DNA of 64,000 bases, from assembly GCF_900114565.1 (NCBI RefSeq), contig NZ_FOTM01000013.1, positions 1-64,000 on the forward strand. The letters run 5' to 3'. Shown in pieces: positions 43,781 through 51,170 of the stretch. Below the pieces are notes generated by a model, which did not search any database, had not been told where the DNA came from, and worked only from the letters and a program-made list of their open reading frames with translations. The position numbers and the translations under genes are program-made. Source of the DNA: Leifsonia sp. CL147 (GTDB lineage: Bacteria > Actinomycetota > Actinomycetes > Actinomycetales > Microbacteriaceae). The stretch's first letter is position 1. Every line of letters begins with the position of its first letter.

Positions 43781-46333
43781 ATGTCTGCGCAAAAACCACA
43801 GGCTAGAGGTGTGCTCGGCGCTGCCGGTGCTTTCATCGGCATGAGTATCGTCGCCGGGCTTCTGGTCACCGCCGCCGTCACCCCCGCCATCGCGGTGACG
43901 GGCATGGCTGCCAATAACGGCATCGGCGTGTTCGAAGGCCTTCCCGAGTATCTGAACGTCGAGCAGCTGGCGCAGCCGACCACGATCTACGCGAAGAACG
44001 GCGACCAGGATGTCCCGCTGGCGACGTTCTACTCCCAGAACCGCCTCCCCGTGCGCTTCGACCAGATCTCGCAGGCGGCGAAGGATGCGGCCATCGGCGG
44101 CGAGGATCCGCGCTTCTACAGCCACGGCGGCGTCGACATCCAGGGCACCGTCCGCGGTGTGCTCTCGACCGTCGGCGGCGGGGGCGTGCAGGGCGGGTCG
44201 TCGATCACCCAGCAGTACGTCAAGAACGTGCTGCTGCAGAAGTGCGAAGCGCTCCCGGTGAAGACCAAGGAGCAGAAGGCCAAGTACGAGCAGTGCGTGA
44301 CCGACTCCACCGGTGTCTCTCCCGATCGCAAGATCAAGGAGATGAAGTACGCGATCGGCCTGGAGAAGAAGTACACCAAGGACCAGATCCTGGTCGGCTA
44401 CCTCAACATCGCCGGTTTCGGCGGCTCGGTCTACGGCATCGAGGCCGCGGCGCACTACTACTACAACACGACCGCGGCGGCGCTGACGCCCGCGCAGGCG
44501 GCCAGCCTGGTCGCCATCGTGAACGAGCCGACCAGCCTGAAGATCGACGACCCGGCATCGAAGACCAACGGTGCGGCCAACGGCTACGCCAAGAACAAAG
44601 AACGCCGCGACTACATCCTCGGCAAGATGTACCAGTACAAGAAGCTGACGAAGAAGCAGTACGACGAGGCGGTCAAGACGCCGGTCCAGCCGGTCATCAC
44701 GCCCTCGGTGCGCGGCTGCCAGACCGCCGGCGGTTCCGCGTACTTCTGCGACTATGTGCAGAAGATCATCCTCAACGACCCGACCTTCGGGGCGGACGAG
44801 GACACCCGCGCCTCCAACTTCAACCGTGGCGGCTACAAGATCTACACGAGCCTCGACCTCCAGCTCCAGCAGACCGCCGAGGAGACGCTCGCTTCGTACG
44901 TGCCTGCTTCGTACGACAGAGCCGACATCGGCGGCGTGCTGACGGGCGTGCAGCCCGGGACCGGTCGCGTTCTCTACATGGCCCAGAACAAGAAGTACAG
45001 TCAGGACCCGGATGTCCTGAGCACCAGCACCGACTACTCGTCGGTGAACTTCGCCACTGACCAGCAGTACGGCGGCTCCGGCGGGTTCCAGGTCGGATCC
45101 ACCTACAAGGTCTTCACCCTCGCCGAATGGCTGAAGCAGGGCCACTCGCTCAGTGAACCCGTGAACGCCAACATTCGCACCTACACGAGTTTCAAGGACT
45201 CGTGTACGGGCGGTTGGAATGGGACGTACACTCCCCAGAACGACGAATCGGGTGAGGCCGGAATCCGGAACGCGCAGAGCGCGACTACCCAATCCATCAA
45301 TACGGCGTTCATCTCCATGGCGAGCCAGCTCGACCTGTGCAACATCAAGAAGGATGCCGAAGCGTTCGCTGTCCACACGGCCAAGGGCGAGCCGCTCTCC
45401 ACCAACCCCTCAGCCGTTCTGGGGACCAACTACATCGCGCCGCTCACGATGGCGACCGCTTTCGCCGGAATCGCGAACAACGGGATGACGTGCACCCCGA
45501 TCGCCATCGACAAGATCCTCGACGCCAACGGCAAGGACGTCAAACCGCCGGCGAGTTCCTGCACGCAGTCAGTGGAACCGGCCGTCGCGAACACCATGGC
45601 CAAAGCGTTGATGGGACCGTTGCAAGGCGGCGGCACGGCCTCGGGCCTGAACCGGACCGGCAAGGACATGCTCGGTAAGACAGGAACCACGGAGTACAAT
45701 GATCAGTTGTGGCTCGTCGCCGCGACCACCAAGGTCGCGGGTGCGTATTGGGTGGGGAACATCCAGGGCCATGTCGACTTCCGCAGGGTCTATCCGACCC
45801 ATGGGGAAAGCCCGGCTTCCGCACGCGTCGATGTCATGCGAGCCATGATGACCGCCGCGGTCGCCAAGTACGGCGGCGATCGGTTCCCGGCGGCTCCCGA
45901 CAAGCTGACGCGCGGAGTGCAGGTCGCCATTCCGGACCTGACGGGCAAGACGCCCGACGAGGCCAAGTCGATCCTGACCGGCCTCGGTCTCGATTCGGCC
46001 GACGGCCCCGTGCAGGACTCGGTTGCTCCGGCCGGTACCATCGCGGCGACGGACCCGCCTGCGGGCACGCAGGTGACCAAGGGCACCCCGATCACCCTCT
46101 TCACCAGCAACGGCTCCCTCGTCGCCGTTCCGAACGTGGTGGGACAGAAGTACGGGGATGCGCTGGCCGCGCTCACCGCCGCCGGATTCACGGTGAAGAC
46201 GTCGGGCGGGAACAATCCGGCCTCCATCGTGCAGGCGCAGGATCCCGCCGCGGGTGCACCCGCGAAGCGCGGCGCCCAGGTCACCCTGGCGCTGGCCGCC
46301 GTCCCGAGTACGCCGCCGACCCCGGGCCACTAG
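43781..46333 (+). CDS. Bifunctional class A penicillin-binding protein with two PASTA domains (PonA2-like)
   Basis: An 850-aa protein. One TM helix (about residues 12-38) is followed by a GT51 transglycosylase with E108 in GGEDPRFYSHGGVD and GGSSITQQYVKN, then a transpeptidase with S440-T-Y-K443, S505-I-N507 and K633-T-G635, and finally two PASTA domains (about 703-840: IPDLTGKTPDEA, VPNVVGQKYGDA). It polymerises and cross-links peptidoglycan. ATG at 43781 has only a weak Shine-Dalgarno. The ridA - small gene - ponA2 - phosphoesterase order parallels Rv3678c-Rv3683, without the ArsA-like ATPase and whiB4 genes. Confidence 0.93.
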   Translation: MSAQKPQARGVLGAAGAFIGMSIVAGLLVTAAVTPAIAVTGMAANNGIGVFEGLPEYLNVEQLAQPTTIYAKNGDQDVPLATFYSQNRLPVRFDQISQAAKDAAIGGEDPRFYSHGGVDIQGTVRGVLSTVGGGGVQGGSSITQQYVKNVLLQKCEALPVKTKEQKAKYEQCVTDSTGVSPDRKIKEMKYAIGLEKKYTKDQILVGYLNIAGFGGSVYGIEAAAHYYYNTTAAALTPAQAASLVAIVNEPTSLKIDDPASKTNGAANGYAKNKERRDYILGKMYQYKKLTKKQYDEAVKTPVQPVITPSVRGCQTAGGSAYFCDYVQKIILNDPTFGADEDTRASNFNRGGYKIYTSLDLQLQQTAEETLASYVPASYDRADIGGVLTGVQPGTGRVLYMAQNKKYSQDPDVLSTSTDYSSVNFATDQQYGGSGGFQVGSTYKVFTLAEWLKQGHSLSEPVNANIRTYTSFKDSCTGGWNGTYTPQNDESGEAGIRNAQSATTQSINTAFISMASQLDLCNIKKDAEAFAVHTAKGEPLSTNPSAVLGTNYIAPLTMATAFAGIANNGMTCTPIAIDKILDANGKDVKPPASSCTQSVEPAVANTMAKALMGPLQGGGTASGLNRTGKDMLGKTGTTEYNDQLWLVAATTKVAGAYWVGNIQGHVDFRRVYPTHGESPASARVDVMRAMMTAAVAKYGGDRFPAAPDKLTRGVQVAIPDLTGKTPDEAKSILTGLGLDSADGPVQDSVAPAGTIAATDPPAGTQVTKGTPITLFTSNGSLVAVPNVVGQKYGDALAALTAAGFTVKTSGGNNPASIVQAQDPAAGAPAKRGAQVTLALAAVPSTPPTPGH

Positions 46334-47313
46334 TGGCTCGGGCAGCGCTCCGTCCGGCGGCCTCCGCCCTGGCCCTCGTGGCCGGGGCGGGCGCCGCTGC
46401 GTTCGCGTACGGCTCGCTGATCGAGCGGCGCGCGTTCACGCTGCGTGAGGTGAGCGCGCCCGTCCTGCCACCGGGCGCCGAGCCGATCCGCGTGCTCCAT
46501 TTCTCGGACCTCCACATGGCGCCCTGGCAGCGCGACAAGCAGGAATGGGTGCGCGGGCTGGCGCGGCTGAAGCCGGACCTGATCGTCGAGACCGGGGACG
46601 TGCTCGGCCACCCCGAAGGTCTCGACGGCGTTCGCGCCGCCTACGAGGAGTTCCGCGGAATCCCGGGGGTGTTCGTCCACGGGTCCAACGACTACTTCGG
46701 ACCCCAGTTCAAGAACCCCCTGAAGTACTTCATGGGCCCCTCGAAGAAGCGCGGCTCCACCGCGCCGCGCGTGGACACCGCGTCGCTCACCGCCTTCTTC
46801 GGAGACCTCGGCTGGACCGACCTCGACAACCGTGCGGCCGGCTTCGAGGTCCGGGGGACGCATCTGGAGTTCTTCGGCGTCGACGACCCCCACATCCGCT
46901 TCGATCGCGTGGAGGCCATCCCCGGCGCCCTCGACGAGTTGCGCGAGAACGACCCGTTCTCCGACGACAACGTCTGGCCGGACTCGGGCCGCAGCCCGTC
47001 CCGGCAGGTCGTCACGATCGGCGTCACGCACTCCCCCTATCGCCGGATCCTGGACGCCTTCGTGACCTACGGGGCCTCCATCATCTTCGCCGGCCATACG
47101 CACGGCGGTCAGGTGTGCCTCCCCGGTTTCGGCGCGCTGGTCACGAACTGCGACATCCCGCGCAACCAGGTCAAGGGCCTGAGCATCTGGCGTCATGCCT
47201 TCCGCTCGGCGTACCTCAACGTCTCCGCCGGGCTCGGCACCTCCATCTTCGCGCCGGTGCGCTTCGCGTGCCGCCCGGAGGCGACGCTGCTGACGCTGAC
47301 CGCCGCGCCATGA
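46333..47313 (+). CDS. Membrane-anchored metallophosphoesterase (Rv3683-like)
   Basis: A 326-aa calcineurin-like phosphoesterase. One N-terminal TM (ALALVAGAGAAAFAYGSL) precedes metal motifs LHFSDLHMAP (D, H), ETGDVLGH, GSNDYF, ITHSPYRRILDA and FAGHTHGGQ. The usual GNHD is GSND, so the His is lost but Asn/Asp remain, as in other ponA2-linked members. GTG at 46333 overlaps the PBP stop TAG by one base (TAGTG), so the pair is co-translated. The substrate is unknown; wall-lipid or nucleotide phosphates are plausible. Confidence 0.85.
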   Translation: MARAALRPAASALALVAGAGAAAFAYGSLIERRAFTLREVSAPVLPPGAEPIRVLHFSDLHMAPWQRDKQEWVRGLARLKPDLIVETGDVLGHPEGLDGVRAAYEEFRGIPGVFVHGSNDYFGPQFKNPLKYFMGPSKKRGSTAPRVDTASLTAFFGDLGWTDLDNRAAGFEVRGTHLEFFGVDDPHIRFDRVEAIPGALDELRENDPFSDDNVWPDSGRSPSRQVVTIGVTHSPYRRILDAFVTYGASIIFAGHTHGGQVCLPGFGALVTNCDIPRNQVKGLSIWRHAFRSAYLNVSAGLGTSIFAPVRFACRPEATLLTLTAAP

Positions 47314-47314
47314 A

Positions 47315-47340
47315 GCTCGGGGCGGATAACCGCCCCGAGC
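47315..47340. terminator. Terminator after the metallophosphoesterase gene
   Basis: GCTCGGGGCGG (47315-47325) pairs perfectly with CCGCCCCGAGC (47330-47340), with loop ATAA. It separates the convergent phosphoesterase and PG-binding-like genes. Confidence 0.8.
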
Positions 47341-47349
47341 CTACTCGGC

Positions 47350-47826
47350 TCAATGGTAGTAAACAGCATGCAAGCTTTGCGTGAATCCCTTCCAGCTATT
47401 CGGGCCCATGACGCCATCAATCGGCCCGGTGTACCCGCCGCCGCGCGCGAACTGCTGCATGGCCTTGTATGTATTGGGCCCTGGTACACCGTCGCTAACG
47501 CCGGGGTTGCAACCGATCCACCTCAGGTATTCCTGGAATCCGCGCCAACTATTCGGGCCCATAACTCCGTCACGCGGGCCGGTGTATCCCCTCGCCATCG
47601 CTTGCATCTCGGCCCACATACAGCGGTCTGGCACGCCGTTGCTCCACGTGGTTGATTGGAATTGATACGGAATCGGGCCGCCGCAAGTGAAGGACCACTC
47701 GGCGGCCTGTGCGGGAGCAGCAGCTAGGCCTACGGATCCAGCGATGACACCACACGCAACAAGACCGCTCACCACCCGTACCTTCAAATTGGACCGGTGA
47801 TTGAACGGGGTCTGTGAGAATTTCAT
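47350..47826 (-). CDS. Secreted peptidoglycan-binding-like repeat protein
   Basis: A 158-aa protein. A Sec signal peptide (KVRVVSGLVACGVIAGSVGLAAAPAQA) with cleavage near residue 42 is followed by three copies of a 37-residue-type helix-loop repeat: GYTGPRDGVMGPNSWRGFQEYL, then GVSDGVPGPNTYKAMQQFA, then GYTGPIDGVMGPNSWKGFTQSL. The DGVxGPNTxxA(M/F)Q core is the PG_binding_1 pattern, so it probably coats or caps wall peptides. No catalytic domain is attached. ATG at 47826 follows GAGAGAGG. GC content is lower than in the flanking core genes. Confidence 0.8.
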   Translation of the reverse strand: MKFSQTPFNHRSNLKVRVVSGLVACGVIAGSVGLAAAPAQAAEWSFTCGGPIPYQFQSTTWSNGVPDRCMWAEMQAMARGYTGPRDGVMGPNSWRGFQEYLRWIGCNPGVSDGVPGPNTYKAMQQFARGGGYTGPIDGVMGPNSWKGFTQSLHAVYYH

Positions 47827-48132
47827 TTACACGCCTCTCTCTGTGTTGGGGCCTGAGCCCGCCGCCACACTAACGTCGAACCTTTTCAACGTCGATGTGT
47901 CATTCCACACATTTCAGCCCGCATGGCACTCAGAATGCAGGGTGGGTCGAGTGGGTCACGAAGGCCGGATACACGCCGACTTCGACTGCGGTGGGAGGAC
48001 TACACGCCCCTAGAATCAAGGCCGAGCGCTCGCTGAAACCCTCAACTGGATCGTTGTTCCCTACTGTCAGACAGGGCGCCCGGCACTGCCCGCCTCTCAA
48101 CTCGTGTATCCTGATTGAGGCCTTCGGGCCAT
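47827..48132. other. 306-bp interval before tRNA-Pro
   Basis: Contains the promoter regions of the divergent PG-binding-like gene and of tRNA-Pro (a TATCCT -10-like hexamer at 48107-48112). No open frame of convincing length or Shine-Dalgarno is seen. It is visibly less GC-rich than the core genes. Confidence 0.5.
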
Positions 48133-48206
<74 letters not shown>

Positions 48207-48211
48207 CAACT

Positions 48212-48242
48212 GGCTCCCTACTCGTTGATCGAGTAGGGAGCC
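48212..48242. terminator. Terminator between tRNA-Pro and the response regulator
   Basis: GGCTCCCTACTCG (48212-48224) pairs perfectly with 48230-48242, with loop TTGAT. It lies 5 nt past the tRNA and 4 nt before the convergent response-regulator stop, so it can act in both directions. Confidence 0.8.
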
Positions 48243-48246
48243 ATCG

Positions 48247-48852
48247 TCATTCGCCGCCGATCTCACCCAGACGCTCGGCCTTCCGTACGGCATCCCACCG
48301 CGATGTTGCGCCAAGCTTCCCGAAGATGCTGCTGAGGTGGCGTCGGACTGTGCCCTCAGCGATGTTCAACTTGGAAGCGACGTCACGGTTGGACGATGCC
48401 TGCGCGACCAGCCTCAGCACTTCGGCTTCGCGCGAGGTCATACTGCGATCGGCGCCTCTCGCTGGTGCGATCTGTACGGGGCGGCCCGCCAATACATTCA
48501 GCGTTACCGCGACCAGGTCTGAGATCGCGATGGTCTTGGAGAGAAACGCGTCGGCGCCGGCGCGGTTCAGGCTGCTTTCGAGTACGTCGTCGTTGTGCAT
48601 CGTGAGGACGATGATTCGCGTCTCGGGAGAGGAGCGTTTGACGGCCGCGATCGTCACCTGCGCGGTCGCCCCGGGCATGTCGACGTCGAGAAACAGAGCG
48701 GAAGGACGTTCCTCTCTCACAAGGGCAGCCGCCGCTTCTCCGTCGCCGGCATGTCCCCGTACATCCAGTCGCCCATCCCGAAGCAGGAGCGCAATCAGCC
48801 CCTCCCGGAAGAGGCAGTGATCATCAGCTATGCAAACCGTTGGAATCTTCAT
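48247..48852 (-). CDS. NarL/LuxR-family response regulator
   Basis: A 201-aa protein: a receiver domain with acidic pair D10-D11, phospho-acceptor D56 in ALFLDVDMPG, T/S in VLTMHNDD and Lys in LSKTIAI, then a LuxR HTH (MTSREAEVLRLVAQASSNRDVASKLNIAEGTVRRHLSSIFGKLGA). It is the partner of the adjacent histidine kinase, whose stop it overlaps as ATGA. The likely targets are the divergent Tat/DUF1906 operon at 50082 and its own operon (inference from position). Confidence 0.92.
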   Translation of the reverse strand: MKIPTVCIADDHCLFREGLIALLLRDGRLDVRGHAGDGEAAAALVREERPSALFLDVDMPGATAQVTIAAVKRSSPETRIIVLTMHNDDVLESSLNRAGADAFLSKTIAISDLVAVTLNVLAGRPVQIAPARGADRSMTSREAEVLRLVAQASSNRDVASKLNIAEGTVRRHLSSIFGKLGATSRWDAVRKAERLGEIGGE

Positions 48853-49934
48853 GCGCTCGGTTGTCCGCTCTCAAGGACGGACACGACGACCCTCGTCCCG
48901 TTTCCCCTCTGCGATGTGATGGACAGGTCCGCACCGAAAAGGCCTGCTCGTTCCTTCATTGAGTGAAGGCCAACGCAATCGGGCCTCATGGGAGCGCTGG
49001 TATCGAACCCTTGCCCATCGTCGCTGATCTCAAGCCGAACTTTCTCGAGGTCCCAATGAATACCCACGTCGACCACCGTGGCAGTCGCCGCGTGCGCTCG
49101 AGCGTTTCGGATCGCCTCCAGCGAGATCAAGTACAACTCTTCCGATGTTGCCCTCGAGAGCAGCCTGGGTGTTCCCGAGTGTGTGATCTTGATGGGAAGA
49201 CCGCTTCCCTCAGATCGGCCCACATAGGTTTCGAGAGCCTCGTTCAACGTGCGATCGCCCACCTGGCTGCGCAACTCCGTTGCCATGTCTCGGACATCCT
49301 CCATCACAGCCGTGAGGATGCTCATGGCATCTGCAACGGGTCCTGGAACGCGCCCATCGGCTGCTTGTGCGCCCAGTTCGATGCGTTGTCTCGCGGCAGC
49401 GATCCCGTGAGCGATGCGATCGTGGAGTTCGCGGGAAAGCTTCCGCCTGGAATCTCGCTCCACTTCGAACAGGTGGCGGCGGAGACCGGCAGCGTACCCC
49501 ACGGCACCGGCCGGGAAACGCCGCCACACGACGTGATGGAGGACCCGAGCGACCATCAGGCTCGTGAGCCCGTGAACCTCAGCGCCCCACTCGGCGAGTG
49601 GCTCGATGGCGGAGTCGAACAGTACTTCCGCGACGATCATGCCGATCGCCGGGTGGCTCATTGCCCGGGCTTGCTCCACTCCCACCGCGTGATCCGCAGG
49701 CCTGCCCTCATAGAGCAGGTCGCGAACTGGGACATTGCGAACCGCCGATATGGCGCTCAGAGCCTCGCGAAGGGTTGCCAGCATTTCTCGTGCACAGCCT
49801 TCGTCCACCGGCACCGCGACCATCCAGGATCGATCCCGGAGTTCAAGCAGAGCCGTATCCATGATCTGCCCGAGGATTGCGGGCTCTTCTTTGCTTTCCA
49901 CGTTGATTCCCCACTTCCGTGCGACTTTGTGCAC
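48849..49934 (-). CDS. Soluble NarL-type sensor histidine kinase
   Basis: A 361-aa protein without any TM segment. A 155-residue N-terminal sensor region of unknown type precedes the HisKA_3 box SRRKLSRELHDRIAHGI (phospho-His H171 if counted from GTG 49934), then N-box LISLEAIRNARAHA and G-boxes EISDDGQGFD and GLHSMKERAGLFG. The cytosolic location implies an internal signal or a partner sensor. The start is uncertain: GTG at 49934 is given, but GTG at 49901 has a better GGGA spacing. An AT-rich 147-bp divergent promoter separates it from the Tat-signal gene. Confidence 0.88.
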   Translation of the reverse strand: MHKVARKWGINVESKEEPAILGQIMDTALLELRDRSWMVAVPVDEGCAREMLATLREALSAISAVRNVPVRDLLYEGRPADHAVGVEQARAMSHPAIGMIVAEVLFDSAIEPLAEWGAEVHGLTSLMVARVLHHVVWRRFPAGAVGYAAGLRRHLFEVERDSRRKLSRELHDRIAHGIAAARQRIELGAQAADGRVPGPVADAMSILTAVMEDVRDMATELRSQVGDRTLNEALETYVGRSEGSGLPIKITHSGTPRLLSRATSEELYLISLEAIRNARAHAATATVVDVGIHWDLEKVRLEISDDGQGFDTSAPMRPDCVGLHSMKERAGLFGADLSITSQRGNGTRVVVSVLESGQPSA

Positions 49935-50081
49935 GTCGACTTCGGCCCCATCTCGCCAAAGCGCGTCGACTCGAAGAGTAACTTCAGCCGAACATTAATA
50001 AAAACACATCATTCAGCACATTGATGAGTTATTAGTCAGATCGTAGATTCAGCGGGGATGTAACGACCAGAAGGGATCGAT

Positions 50082-51167
50082 GTGGGTACCGGAGATATCA
50101 CTCGTCGCCAGATCATCGCGGCCGGGGTCGGAGGTTTGGCAATTACCCTCATAGAACCCGTCGCCGCAAGCGCGGCCACCACGGGTACCGCCATGGCACT
50201 CGGACGCAGCGACAGTGAGGTTCCGCCCCTTGGGATGCGTGCGACCCAAATCGCTCCCCTGCGTTACTACAGCGCGGACTTCAGTACACGATTCCAAGCC
50301 GCATACCCCACTGCCGTTGAGCTCAGCTCATCAGCACCGATTCCACAAGGTGCGCGTGGGGCCCTCAGTTTCGATGTGCGGGCATTCGAGCCGAGCGCAG
50401 TGATAACGATGGTGCGTGGGAGGGGTGTCAAGTCCACGCCGACGCTCGCCGGCGTCGAGGGCAATTCAGGATTGCTGGAATTCACCATCGATCGAGAGAT
50501 CGGCCGGGACGACTCGGCGGTGGTTCTCATACCACCGCTGAACTCAAAGCCCTTGTACCCAAACGAGAACATCGGCGCATTGGAACCTGTGGTGCTGACA
50601 GTGACATCGCCCGCAGGCGACCACAGCGCCTCACTCCCTCTGGTGGGTGAGCCAGTTGCCACGCCGTCGGCCCCGTGGGGTTTGGAGCTCGCCGGCGTGT
50701 GGGGCGATGCGAAGGTGACCGAACTGCGGAAAGAGCGTCTGTACCGGTACCCGACTTTCGTGCAGCTCATGAGCGTTGGCCCGTCAGCCGTGCCTGCGGG
50801 CGGCGTGCTCACGCTGGATGTGGACGCCGGAGTTGTATCGTCCCTCGCGGTCAACACCATTTCTCGCGATGGTGTACTCCTCGGACGCAACGCGTTCTCC
50901 GCGAAGGAGGACACCGGCCGCGGTTCTCTGCGACTGGACATAACTCTGGCGGACCAGGTTCTACCAGAAGAGGTCATCACGGTTCTTCTCACCACGGCGC
51001 TCGTCGAGGGTCAGCCCGACCTTGAGGGCGTTACCATCGCCCGGGCGAAGTTCGCCGCATCGGAAACCGATGCGCGGCCGCAGCGGGACACAGGCCGGTC
51101 CACCTTCATCGACGTCACGAACTCAGGGTCAAGCAGTAGCGCGGCCGTAGCGATGGGAACGGTGTAG
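50082..51167 (+). CDS. Tat-exported protein of unknown function
   Basis: A 361-aa protein with no recognised family. The N-terminus has a twin-arginine pattern (ITRRQIIAAGVGGLAITLIEPVAASA) with an AxA cleavage site near residue 32. The rest alternates short beta-type stretches (GALSFDVRAF, GVLTLDVDAG, EVITVLLTTALVEG) with no Cys, suggesting an Ig-like or adhesin-like all-beta fold. GTG at 50082 follows AAGGGATC. The next gene begins 4 nt after its stop, so the two products are probably made together and may work together outside the cell. Confidence 0.7.
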   Translation: MGTGDITRRQIIAAGVGGLAITLIEPVAASAATTGTAMALGRSDSEVPPLGMRATQIAPLRYYSADFSTRFQAAYPTAVELSSSAPIPQGARGALSFDVRAFEPSAVITMVRGRGVKSTPTLAGVEGNSGLLEFTIDREIGRDDSAVVLIPPLNSKPLYPNENIGALEPVVLTVTSPAGDHSASLPLVGEPVATPSAPWGLELAGVWGDAKVTELRKERLYRYPTFVQLMSVGPSAVPAGGVLTLDVDAGVVSSLAVNTISRDGVLLGRNAFSAKEDTGRGSLRLDITLADQVLPEEVITVLLTTALVEGQPDLEGVTIARAKFAASETDARPQRDTGRSTFIDVTNSGSSSSAAVAMGTV

Positions 51168-51170
51168 CTG

